Under the pieces are notes generated by a model, which searched no databases, had not been told where the DNA came from, and saw only the letters and a list, made by a program, of their open reading frames with translations. Both the position numbers and the translations under genes were made by a program. From Bradyrhizobium glycinis (GTDB taxonomy: Bacteria > Pseudomonadota > Alphaproteobacteria > Rhizobiales > Xanthobacteraceae), in the NCBI RefSeq assembly GCF_016031655.1, contig NZ_JACCHQ010000005.1, forward strand, positions 124,001 through 188,000: a stretch of 64,000 nucleotides of DNA, written 5' to 3'. Positions 29,196 to 36,722 of this stretch are shown here, in pieces. Numbering within the stretch: position 1 is the first letter of the stretch; each line of letters starts with the position of its first letter.

Positions 29196-29665
29196 TGGGA
29201 TCTCCCGTTGGATCGATCGAAATGGGACGCCGGCGAAGCTAGCTGGCCCGCCAGCAATTCGTCCAGCTTGGCCAGGAACTGCTTCCAGCCGGCATGCGCG
29301 CCGCCGAACGCCTGTTTCTGCGTCGGGCGGAAGCCCGCCTGCTCGACGCGCAGATGCGTGCCCGCGCTCGTCGGCGTCAGCGTGAAGGTGACGATGCTCT
29401 TCAGATCGAAGGCGGCGTCCTCGTGCGTGAAATTCCAGGTATAGGCCAGCGTCTTCTGCGGCTCGATGGTGAGCACCTCGCAATCCAGCACGCCGCCCCA
29501 TTCGCCCCGCAGGTTGAATCGATGGCCGACGACCGGCTTGAAGTCATTCTTCATCAGCCATTCCTCGATCAGATGCGGCTGCGTCAGCGCGCGCCAGAGC
29601 CGCTCCACGGGCGCGGCAAACTCGCGCTCGATCACGACGGAGCGCGTCTCGGCGGGTTGGTTCAT
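29192..29665 (-). CDS. SRPBCC (AHSA1-like) domain protein
   Basis: The 157-residue protein has an AHSA1/START-like fold: VVIEREFAAPVERLWRALTQPHLIEEWL at the start and a C-terminal helix GGAHAGWKQFLAKLDELL. Such proteins bind hydrophobic ligands. ATG 29665 overlaps the arsR stop (ATGA), and its own stop overlaps the next ATG. ArsR-SRPBCC pairs are a common arrangement, in which the regulator controls the SRPBCC partner. The ligand is unknown. Confidence 0.88.
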   Translation of the reverse strand: MNQPAETRSVVIEREFAAPVERLWRALTQPHLIEEWLMKNDFKPVVGHRFNLRGEWGGVLDCEVLTIEPQKTLAYTWNFTHEDAAFDLKSIVTFTLTPTSAGTHLRVEQAGFRPTQKQAFGGAHAGWKQFLAKLDELLAGQLASPASHFDRSNGRSQ

Positions 29666-29985
29666 TGGTCCATCCTCTTCAGGAGATCGTCGAGGGCGTC
29701 GAGCCTTTTCTGCCAGAACCCGGCCATCTGGCCGGTCCAGTCGATCAGCGGATTGAGCGCACCGGGTTGCGCGCTGTAATGGGTCTGCCGTCCTTCGTGC
29801 CGGTCGCGCACCAGGCCCGCCTGCTTCAGGGCGCCGAGATGCTTTGACACCGCCGGCTGGGACACGCCGGATCGCGCCGTCAGCGCCCCGACCGTCTGCT
29901 CCCCCTCGCGGCACAGCCGCTCGAAGATCGCCCGCCGGGTGGGATCGGCGAGCGTCCTGAACAGGAGGTCGGGGGTGGAGGGCAT
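29662..29985 (-). CDS. ArsR-family transcriptional regulator
   Basis: The 107-residue winged-helix protein has DLLFRTLADPTRRAIFERL, the recognition helix region SGVSQPAVSKHLGALKQAGLV and wing HEGRQTHYSAQPGAL. It lacks the ELCVCDL-type metal motif, so it is unlikely to sense arsenic or zinc; it belongs to the group paired with SRPBCC genes. Start is ATG 29985. Two strong palindromes begin 6 bp upstream of the start, which implies autoregulation. It leads a four-gene operon in which the first three genes overlap by 4 bp each. Confidence 0.92.
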   Translation of the reverse strand: MPSTPDLLFRTLADPTRRAIFERLCREGEQTVGALTARSGVSQPAVSKHLGALKQAGLVRDRHEGRQTHYSAQPGALNPLIDWTGQMAGFWQKRLDALDDLLKRMDQ

Positions 29986-29990
29986 CAAGG

Positions 29991-30037
29991 ATCCATAACT
30001 GCGAAGTTATGGATCAACTCATAACTATGGAGTTATG
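29991..30037. promoter_or_regulatory. Two palindromic operators upstream of arsR
   Basis: ATCCATAACT-GCGA-AGTTATGGAT (29991-30014) is a perfect 10-bp inverted repeat. CATAACT-ATGG-AGTTATG (30020-30037) is a second inverted repeat with the same core ATAACT-N4-AGTTAT. Core centres are 26 bp apart, and both lie directly upstream of the arsR start, the expected place for an autorepressor. Binding by this ArsR is inferred. Confidence 0.75.
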
Positions 30038-30083
30038 GATAAGTCAAGTGCGACGGGGAGGCTGCGGCGCCGCCGCACTCCCC

Positions 30084-30170
30084 CGTCATTGCGAGCGCAG
30101 CGAAGCAATCCAGAATCTTTCCGCGGAGGCTGTCTGGATTGCTTCGTCGCAAGGGCTCCTCGCAATGACG
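30084..30170. repeat. 87-bp palindromic repeat, copy A
   Basis: It begins CGTCATTGCGAG and ends CTCGCAATGACG, with the internal inverted pair GAAGCAATCCAGA / TCTGGATTGCTTC. Other copies: 34769-34855, 44938-45024, 50221-50306 and a truncated one at 52567-52616. It lies between arsR and the DsrE-like gene. It has no coding capacity and looks like a REP/MITE-type element. Confidence 0.85.
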
Positions 30171-30204
30171 CGGAAAGAGCTACGCCAGCCACCGCCGTGC
30201 CAAC

Positions 30205-30654
30205 CTACGGCCGCAAATACAGATACCCCTGCGATTGCAGCTCGGCCAGCCGGACCACGCCGCCCTTCTCGGCGTTGACGAAGCCCGGCAGCAGCTCGTT
30301 GAGCGTCACGTTCTGCGCCTTCATCGTGTTGCCGCAGGCGGCCAGCTCGACGCCGTCCTTGGAGAAATCGCCGACGCGCTTGCTGACGTCGGGGTTGGCC
30401 TGCGCCGAGTGAAACGCCTTCAGCGCCGGGCCGTGGATCACCAGCGCGATCGTCACGTGCTCGGGGCCGCCGACGCCGTCGATGTGGTTCTGGATATTGC
30501 CGAGCACGAAGTTGACCTTCTCGGCATCGCTGAGGTGATAGACCACCTTGAGCTTGTTCGACGGCGCGGTTTCGGTCGCGGCTTGTGCACGCGAGGCGCC
30601 GAAGGCTGCACCGAGTGCCGAGACGGCGCTCCACAAGATGTTCCGGCGGTTCAT
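30205..30654 (-). CDS. DsrE-family protein with export signal
   Basis: The 149-residue protein starts MNRRNILWSAVSALGAAFG and has a likely export signal cut after SRAQA (residue 24); the RR near the start leaves Tat export possible. The mature part is DsrE/DsrF-like: KVVYHLSDAEKVNFVLGNIQNHID, ALVIHGPALKAF and GVELAACGNTM with a single Cys. Periplasmic DsrE-like proteins are linked to sulfur handling, but one Cys in this position does not prove sulfur transfer. ATG 30654 follows GAGGAGATCGCC. It probably follows the next secreted-protein gene, 41 bp upstream. Confidence 0.82.
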   Translation of the reverse strand: MNRRNILWSAVSALGAAFGASRAQAATETAPSNKLKVVYHLSDAEKVNFVLGNIQNHIDGVGGPEHVTIALVIHGPALKAFHSAQANPDVSKRVGDFSKDGVELAACGNTMKAQNVTLNELLPGFVNAEKGGVVRLAELQSQGYLYLRP

Positions 30655-30695
30655 GGCGATCTCCTCGACGAAGCCCCGAATTTGCCGAAGGCATA

Positions 30696-31328
30696 TCACT
30701 TGTGGCGCAGCGCCGCGAGTTCCTTGCGGTCGGTCACCAGCGAAGCGCACTCGCTATTGTCGGTGCGGTCGAGGCGGAAGATCTTGTCGTCCGCGCCGGC
30801 CGTCAGCGAATGCTCGGCATCGTCGTCCGGCTTGTTGTTCTGCCAGACGCGCACCCGTTCGAGCCGGACGATCGCCGATTTGGCGTCCTTGGAGAGCGCA
30901 ACGCCGATGCCGCCGCCCTCGCAGTCGACGCCGCAGCCGAGGCGCACCTCGTTGCCGCTCTTGGTGAACACGGCGTGATTGCACGAGCCGCTGGAGTCGA
31001 AATCGCCGCTGCGGTGACGGTATCTGAAGCCGAGGCGGAAGGAGTTGTGGAGCTCCTTGTCCTCCTTATCGAACTCCGCGGAGATCAGCAGCTTCATCGC
31101 GGCAACCTTCTGCTTCGGATGCCGCGCCAGATGGTCGGCATCGTAGCGGCGGACAAAGCAGGCATAGGCCTTGTCGCCGGGAGGCCCCGCATACATCCGC
31201 GTATTGAAGGTCTCGGCCTCGGTCTTGCTGGCCTCGCGAATATCATCGCCTTCCTCGGCCCGGGCAGTGCCGATCAATGCAGCCAGGGCAAGGGGAAGGG
31301 CAAGCGGAAGGACAAGGGCAAGCTTCAT
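30696..31328 (-). CDS. Secreted protein of unknown function
   Basis: This 210-residue protein has a Leu/Ala-rich signal peptide (MKLALVLPLALPLALAAL, cleaved near TARA-EE). The mature protein has Cys in YACFVRRYD, GSCNHA, VRLGCGVDCEG and SECASL, so disulfides in the periplasm are likely. I do not recognise a family. The signal-peptide DNA (about 31281-31325) is built of GGGCAAG-like repeats and could slip. It is followed 41 bp later by the DsrE-like gene on the same strand. Confidence 0.75.
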   Translation of the reverse strand: MKLALVLPLALPLALAALIGTARAEEGDDIREASKTEAETFNTRMYAGPPGDKAYACFVRRYDADHLARHPKQKVAAMKLLISAEFDKEDKELHNSFRLGFRYRHRSGDFDSSGSCNHAVFTKSGNEVRLGCGVDCEGGGIGVALSKDAKSAIVRLERVRVWQNNKPDDDAEHSLTAGADDKIFRLDRTDNSECASLVTDRKELAALRHK

Positions 31329-31632
31329 GATCGCACCGAGCGCCTGATGGGCATTGGCCCGCCATGCGCGGGCCGTTCTGGCGATTGGTCGCAGGCGAAG
31401 TGGAGCGCGTTCAACCGTCGCACGTCGCGCGAGGTCGGGCAGAGGCCACGCCGGGCCTTAGTCACCACTGCGATCAAGAAGGTTCAATGGATGCGACGAC
31501 CTGATTCCTGGGAACCCGGCGCCGGTGGATGCTGCGACATTGTCTCGGTTCGTCAATGTGGTAGCCTTCACAGACCGACCGCCTTTGGCTGTCGTAGGCT
31601 GGGGCCGACTTGCAAGTTTGTGGAGTCCCCGC
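31329..31632. other. Intergenic region, divergent promoters
   Basis: About 300 bp lie between the secreted-protein gene and the cyclase fusion. Frames are open, but none has a recognisable protein or ribosome-binding site. It presumably holds promoters for both directions; I see no clear operator. Confidence 0.45.
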
Positions 31633-33159
31633 ATGGGCGAAATTCGCAACTTCAGATCCGGAAATCACGATGAGCCGCCGCCGCACAGTGGAATGCCTCG
31701 TCGTCTCGCCGCGATCATCGTCGGTGACATCGCCTCCTACAGCCGGTTGATGCAGGCCGACGAGGAAGGCACGCACGCCCGCGTCAAGCGGATCGAGCGC
31801 GACATCATCCAGCCCAGCATTATCGAGCACCATGGAAGTCTGGTGAAGACGACCGGCGACGGCTTCATCGCCATTTTCGACAGTCCCGTGGAAGCCGTTC
31901 GATGCAGCATCGTCATCCAGCAGAATCTCGTCGGCCGCAACGCCTCGATTCCCAAGCATTCCCGGCTCGAATATCGGATTGGCGTCAATCTCGGTGACGT
32001 CATCGTGGAGCCGGACGACATCTATGGTGACGGCGTCAACATCGCCACACGTATCGAAGGCATCGCGGAGCCGGGGCAGGTCTACATATCCGGCGCGATC
32101 TACGAGCAGATCAAGCACAAGATCGTGTGCGGTTATGAGTCGCTCGGCGACCGCAAGGTCAAGAACATCACCGATCCCGTGCGCGTCTATCGCGTGCTGC
32201 CGGATGCAGATGCCGTCGGCCGGACCAGAAGCCGGCGCGAGAACGCGCTGATCTTTCTGCTGGCCATTACAGTGCTGATGATGGCAGCGGGCGTGCTTTG
32301 GTATTTGCTGGCGCAGCCCGGCAGGGTGGGCGAGCAGGCTGCCGCGCCGCCCGCCGCTCCGGCTGCATCGCCGATTCCACAAGCCGTGCCGAGCGAGGCG
32401 GCGACCCACACGCCGCAACCCTCTCCGTCATTGGCTTCGTCGCCTTCGCCCCCGGCTCCGGCCCCCAGCCCATCGGCAACGCCGCTTCGCGAGCCCGAGA
32501 TGATCGCCATTCGCGGCGGCACCTTCGCGATGGGAAGCAATGACGATCCGACCGAACGACCCGTCCACCAGGTCACGATCAAGCCGTTCTCGATCGGAAA
32601 ATATCCGGTGACGGTGCAGGAGTGGAACGAATGCGCCGCCGCCAAGGCGTGCGGATTCACGGCCACCGGCAAGGATGATGCCCCGGTCAGCAATGTGAGC
32701 TGGACCGATGCGCAGCAATATGTCGCCTGGCTCGCGCAAGCGACGAAGAAGCCCTACCGGCTTCCGAGCGAAGCGGAATGGGAGTATGCGGCACGCGGCG
32801 GGACACAGACCAAATATTGGTGGGGCGACAAGCTCCAGCCGGGCATGGCGGGCTGCAAGGATTGCGGTGAACTTGCGGCCGAGCAGCCGGCCAAGGCCGG
32901 CAGTTTCAAGCCCAATCCATTCGGGCTTTACGACATGGGCGGCGGCATCGATCAGTGGGTCGAGGATTGCTGGCACAAGAATTATCAGGGTGCGCCCAGC
33001 GACGGCTCGGCATGGACCAGCGCGGACTGCAGCTCTCATGTCCTGCGCTCAGGCTCCTGGAAGAACGATTCGAGATATGTGCGGCCGTCAAACCGCGGTG
33101 GATACGACACCGGTGTTCGTTACCCCACGCATGGATTCCGGATCGCGCTCAGTCCGTAG
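31633..33159 (+). CDS. Class III adenylate/guanylate cyclase fused to a formylglycine-generating-enzyme-like domain
   Basis: The 509-residue protein has three parts. Residues 20-190 are a class III cyclase domain with metal-binding Asp32 (VGDIASYSRLM) and Asp76 (TTGDGFIAIF), plus DDIYGDGVNIATRIEGIAEPG. Residues 206-226 are one transmembrane helix, followed by a Pro/Ala/Ser-rich linker (about 235-285). Residues 290-509 are an FGE-sulfatase (SUMF1-like) domain: EMIAIRGGTFAMGS, RLPSEAEWEYAARGG, FGLYDMGGGIDQWVEDCW, HGFRIALSP. The catalytic cysteine pair of true FGE is absent (RSGSWKNDSRYVRPSNRG). The cyclase is cytoplasmic and the other domain probably periplasmic, so it may be a sensor. ATG 31633 was chosen because upstream codons show no homology. 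Confidence 0.9.
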   Translation: MGEIRNFRSGNHDEPPPHSGMPRRLAAIIVGDIASYSRLMQADEEGTHARVKRIERDIIQPSIIEHHGSLVKTTGDGFIAIFDSPVEAVRCSIVIQQNLVGRNASIPKHSRLEYRIGVNLGDVIVEPDDIYGDGVNIATRIEGIAEPGQVYISGAIYEQIKHKIVCGYESLGDRKVKNITDPVRVYRVLPDADAVGRTRSRRENALIFLLAITVLMMAAGVLWYLLAQPGRVGEQAAAPPAAPAASPIPQAVPSEAATHTPQPSPSLASSPSPPAPAPSPSATPLREPEMIAIRGGTFAMGSNDDPTERPVHQVTIKPFSIGKYPVTVQEWNECAAAKACGFTATGKDDAPVSNVSWTDAQQYVAWLAQATKKPYRLPSEAEWEYAARGGTQTKYWWGDKLQPGMAGCKDCGELAAEQPAKAGSFKPNPFGLYDMGGGIDQWVEDCWHKNYQGAPSDGSAWTSADCSSHVLRSGSWKNDSRYVRPSNRGGYDTGVRYPTHGFRIALSP

Positions 33160-33176
33160 GTACTGGAGTCAATTTG

Positions 33177-33623
33177 ATGAAGATCATTTCCTGCATCGCG
33201 CTGGCGGCCGCCATCGCATTGCTCCCGGGCGCGGCCTGTCCACAAGGCAAAACTGCGCCAAAGGACGCCAAGCTCTATTTCATCTCGCCATATGACGGCC
33301 AGAAGATCCGTGGTGGGTTTTGGGTCCGTTTCGGCCTGCGCAACATGGGCGTGACGCATGCCGGTGACGACTACCACAATGCCGGCCACCATCATCTGTT
33401 GGTCGATGTGAAAGACCCCATCGACGCCAAGGAGCCGATTCCGCAGGACAAGTCCCATCTGCATTTCGGGGCAGGGCAAACCGAAACGTTCCTCGAGCTG
33501 CCGCCGGGTACACACACGCTGCAACTGGTGCTTGGCGACGCCAAGCACTATCCGTTCGAACCACCCGTCGTGTCGGAGAAAATCACGATACGCGTCAGGC
33601 CGGCGGCGTCAGCGCGAAGATGA
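33177..33623 (+). CDS. DUF4399 exported protein
   Basis: The 148-residue protein has an N-terminal signal (MKIISCIALAAAIALLPGAA), perhaps of lipoprotein type because Cys follows, though the box LPGAAC is weak. The DUF4399 domain shows KLYFISPYDGQKIRGGFWVRFGLRNMGV, NAGHHHLLVD, LHFGAGQTET, LPPGTHTLQLVLGDAKHYPF. The His cluster could bind metal. GGAG stands 8 bases before ATG 33177. It starts 17 bp after the cyclase fusion and is probably co-transcribed. Its stop directly abuts the convergent korB stop. Confidence 0.85.
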   Translation: MKIISCIALAAAIALLPGAACPQGKTAPKDAKLYFISPYDGQKIRGGFWVRFGLRNMGVTHAGDDYHNAGHHHLLVDVKDPIDAKEPIPQDKSHLHFGAGQTETFLELPPGTHTLQLVLGDAKHYPFEPPVVSEKITIRVRPAASARR

Positions 33624-34679
33624 TCACCGCAGGCTGGCGTTGATCTTGTCCAGCACCGCGGAGCCCGGGCAGAGCGCATCCGCTTCCAGCGCGTTGAGCG
33701 GCGTCTCGACCGTGTTGAGGTGCTCGTGCAAATCTTCCGCCTCGGGATCGACATAGAGCAGGCCGGTGACGATCTGGCCCTTGGCCGCGTGCCTTGCGAG
33801 GAAGGTCTGGGCGCCCAGCCGGTCGTGCGGATCGTAGTCCGCTTCGATCTTGCGCAGCGCGATCTTGCTGCCGTCGTGCTGCTCGACCACCTGCACCGTG
33901 CCGGGCGCATAGTCCACTGCAATGGGATCGCGGCCGACCAGCACGTCGAGCCGGTTCACGGCGTCGTTGTGCTCGCGCACATAGTCGAAACTCTTGGTCG
34001 AGCCGGCGTGATTGTTGAAGGCGATGCAGGGGCTGATGACGTCGATGAAGGAGGCGCCCTTGTGGCCGATCGCGGCTGCGATCAGCGGCACCAGCTGGCT
34101 CTTGTCGCCGGAGAACGAGCGCGCGACGAAGGTTGCGCCGAGTTGCAGCGCGATGGCGACGAGGTCGATCGCATTGTCGGTGTTGGTGACGCCCTTCTTG
34201 CTCTTGGATCCGCGGTCGGCGGTGGCCGAGAACTGGCCCTTGGTCAGGCCGTAGACGCCGTTGTTCTCGACGATATAGGTCATGTTGACGCCGCGCCGGA
34301 TCGAATGCGCGAACTGGCCGAAGCCGATCGAGGCGGAATCGCCATCGCCCGAGACGCCGAGATAGATCAGGTCGCGATTGGCGAGATTGGCGCCTGTCAG
34401 CACGGATGGCATGCGGCCGTGCACGGAATTGAAGCCGTGCGAATTGCCGAGGAAATAGTCCGGCGTCTTCGACGAGCAGCCGATGCCGGAGATTTTTGCT
34501 ACCCGATGCGGCTCGATCGAGAGCTCGTAGCAGGCCTCGATGATCGAGGCCGTGATCGAATCGTGGCCGCAGCCCGCGCACAGCGTCGAGATCTTGCCCT
34601 CGTAATCGCGATGCGTGTAGCCGAGCGCATTCTTCTTCAGCCCCGGATGATGGAATTTCGGTTTTGCAATGTAGGTCAT
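33624..34679 (-). CDS. korB: 2-oxoacid:ferredoxin oxidoreductase, beta subunit
   Basis: The 351-residue beta subunit of a 2-oxoglutarate (or related 2-oxoacid):ferredoxin oxidoreductase binds thiamine diphosphate and one [4Fe-4S] cluster. It has Cys34 and Cys37 in TLCAGCGHD, Cys68 in GIGCSSKTP and a later Cys in ISPCIAF, and the ThDP motif GDGDSASIGFGQFAHSIRR to ENNGVYGLTKGQ. With korA it converts 2-oxoglutarate to succinyl-CoA and reduced ferredoxin, or the reverse. It lies 195 bp after korA, the gap being filled by a palindromic repeat. Confidence 0.93.
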   Translation of the reverse strand: MTYIAKPKFHHPGLKKNALGYTHRDYEGKISTLCAGCGHDSITASIIEACYELSIEPHRVAKISGIGCSSKTPDYFLGNSHGFNSVHGRMPSVLTGANLANRDLIYLGVSGDGDSASIGFGQFAHSIRRGVNMTYIVENNGVYGLTKGQFSATADRGSKSKKGVTNTDNAIDLVAIALQLGATFVARSFSGDKSQLVPLIAAAIGHKGASFIDVISPCIAFNNHAGSTKSFDYVREHNDAVNRLDVLVGRDPIAVDYAPGTVQVVEQHDGSKIALRKIEADYDPHDRLGAQTFLARHAAKGQIVTGLLYVDPEAEDLHEHLNTVETPLNALEADALCPGSAVLDKINASLR

Positions 34680-34760
34680 GACAGACTTTCTTTATTCCCT
34701 CTGCCCTCGACGCCGTACGGCTCGCCCTCCGGCGAGAGCGATAAAATGGGCCCTCGCTGC

Positions 34761-34863
34761 ATCCACATCGTCATTGCGAGGAGCCCTTGCGACGAAGCAA
34801 TCCAGACTGCCTCCGCGGAACGACTCTGGATTGCTTCGCTGCGCTCGCAATGACGATGTGGAT
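34761..34863. repeat. 87-bp palindromic repeat, copy B, inside the kor operon
   Basis: The core 34769-34855 matches the family (CGTCATTGCGAGGAGC to GCTCGCAATGACG), and the inverted repeat extends by 8 bp on each side to ATCCACAT / ATGTGGAT, giving perfect outer arms of 20 bp. It lies between korA and korB. The element could fold in the message and change the ratio of the two subunits. Confidence 0.85.
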
Positions 34864-34874
34864 GCGCTCTGCCA

Positions 34875-36722
34875 TCATGACACGGCCTTGCGGAGCGGGG
34901 TCACCTTGAGGTGGTCCTGGTGGTCGCCAATGGCCTTGGCGATGAAGCGGGCGGTGATCGGTGTGCCGTCGTAATGCACGATCGGCACGAGCCGGACGGG
35001 ATCGATCCCGTTCTCGTTGACGATGAGCTGGCGCAGCTGGCTGTCGCGGTTCTGCTCGACCACGTAGACGAAGTCGTGCTCGGCGAGGAAGCTGGCCACG
35101 CTGGAGTGGAACGGGAAGGCGCGGATGCGCAGGCGGTCGAGCTGATGCCCGCGCGCCTCCAATAGACCGATCGCTTCGTCCATGGCCGGCGATGTCGAGC
35201 CGAAATAGATCACGCCATATTTGGTCGGCCGTTCCGCATTGGCCTGCAGCGGTCGCGGCACTAGGTCCTGTGCGGTCTCGAACTTGCGCACCAGGCGCTG
35301 CATGTTGTCGGCGTAGACCGTGCCTTCCTCCGAATAGCGCGCATAGCGGTCGCGCGAGGTGCCGCGAGTGAAGTAGGAGCCCTTGGTCGGATGCGTGCCG
35401 GGATAGGTGCGGTAGGGAATGCCGTCGCCGTCGACGTCGAGATAGCGGCCGAAGTCACGGCCCTCTTCCAGCATCTCCGCGGTCATGATCTTGCCGCGGT
35501 CATATTGCCTTGCATCGTCCCACTTCAGCGGACGGCAGAGCCGGTGGTTCATGCCGATGTCGAGGTCGAGCATCAGGAAGATCGTGGTCTGCAGCCGCTC
35601 GGCGAGATCGAAGGCGGCCGCCGCGAACTCGAACGCTTCGGCCGGGTCCTCGGGGAACAGCAGCACGTGCTTGGTGTCGCCGTGCGAAGCATAGGCGCAG
35701 GCGATGATGTCGCATTGCTGGGTGCGGGTCGGCATGCCCGTGGAGGGGCCGGCGCGCTGGATGTTCATGATCACGGCCGGAATCTCGGCAAAGTACGAGA
35801 GGCCAATGAACTCGGTCATCAGCGAAATGCCTGGTCCGGATGTCGCGGTGAAGGCGCGCGCGCCGTTCCAGGAGGCGCCGATGACGATGCCGATCGAGGC
35901 CAGCTCGTCCTCGCCCTGCACGATCGCGTATTTCGCCTTGCCGGTTTCAGGGTCGTGCCGGTACTTCTTGCAGTGGGCGGTGAAGGCCTCCGCCACCGAG
36001 GATGATGGCGTGATCGGATACCACGCGCACACGGTGGCGCCGCCATAGACCGCGCCGAGCGCGGCGGCACTGTTGCCCTCGATGAAGATGCGGTCGCCGA
36101 CCTTGTCGGATTTCTTCACCCGAAGTCCGATCGGGCATTTCAGGTTCGAGAGCGCCCAGTCGCGGCCGAGATGCAGCGCATGGACGTTGGAGGAGAGCAG
36201 CTTCTCCTTGCCCTTGTACTGCTCGCCGATCAGCTGCTCGATCAGCTTGGGGTCCATGTCGAGCAGTGCCGAGAGCGCGCCGAGATAGATGATGTTCTTG
36301 AACAGCTGGCGCTGCCGCGGATCGGTATAGGTCGAGTTGGTGATCGCGGTCAGCGGCACGCCGATCACGGTGATGTCGTCGCGGAATTTGGTCGACGGCA
36401 TCGGCTTGGTGGAATCGTAGAACAGATAGCCGCCGGGCTCGATGCCGGCGACGTCCTTGTCCCAGGTCTGCGGGTTCATCGCCACCATCATGTCGACGCC
36501 GCCGCGGGCGCCGAGATGGCCGGCTTCCGTCACGCGCACCTCGTACCAGGTCGGCAGGCCCTGGATGTTGGAGGGGAAGATATTGCGCGGCGACACCGGC
36601 ACGCCGTGGCGCAGGATCGCGCGCGCGAACATCTCGTTGGCGCTGGCCGAGCCCGAGCCGTTGACGTTGGCGAAGCGGACGACGAAGTCGTTTACGCTGC
36701 TGATCGGCTTTTTGTCGGACAT
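34875..36722 (-). CDS. korA: 2-oxoacid:ferredoxin oxidoreductase, fused gamma-alpha subunit
   Basis: The 615-residue subunit carries the gamma domain at its N-terminus (residues about 15-190: ANVNGSGSASANEMFARAILRHG, VTEAGHLGARGGVDMMVAMNP) and the alpha domain after it, with YPITPSSSVAEAF, TATSGPGISLMTEFIGLSYFAEIPAV and NIQRAGPSTGMPTRTQQ. This two-subunit architecture is the aerobe-compatible type known from archaea and Hydrogenobacter. ATG 36722 overlaps the last 31 bp of the GltD-like gene in another frame. Substrate is inferred as 2-oxoglutarate; pyruvate or branched-chain acids are alternatives. Confidence 0.93.
   Translation of the reverse strand: MSDKKPISSVNDFVVRFANVNGSGSASANEMFARAILRHGVPVSPRNIFPSNIQGLPTWYEVRVTEAGHLGARGGVDMMVAMNPQTWDKDVAGIEPGGYLFYDSTKPMPSTKFRDDITVIGVPLTAITNSTYTDPRQRQLFKNIIYLGALSALLDMDPKLIEQLIGEQYKGKEKLLSSNVHALHLGRDWALSNLKCPIGLRVKKSDKVGDRIFIEGNSAAALGAVYGGATVCAWYPITPSSSVAEAFTAHCKKYRHDPETGKAKYAIVQGEDELASIGIVIGASWNGARAFTATSGPGISLMTEFIGLSYFAEIPAVIMNIQRAGPSTGMPTRTQQCDIIACAYASHGDTKHVLLFPEDPAEAFEFAAAAFDLAERLQTTIFLMLDLDIGMNHRLCRPLKWDDARQYDRGKIMTAEMLEEGRDFGRYLDVDGDGIPYRTYPGTHPTKGSYFTRGTSRDRYARYSEEGTVYADNMQRLVRKFETAQDLVPRPLQANAERPTKYGVIYFGSTSPAMDEAIGLLEARGHQLDRLRIRAFPFHSSVASFLAEHDFVYVVEQNRDSQLRQLIVNENGIDPVRLVPIVHYDGTPITARFIAKAIGDHQDHLKVTPLRKAVS

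Noticed and set aside
36692-36722. 31-bp overlap of the GltD-like gene and korA as a programmed frameshift
   Set aside because: korA has its own ATG and both proteins are complete; no slippery sequence is evident.
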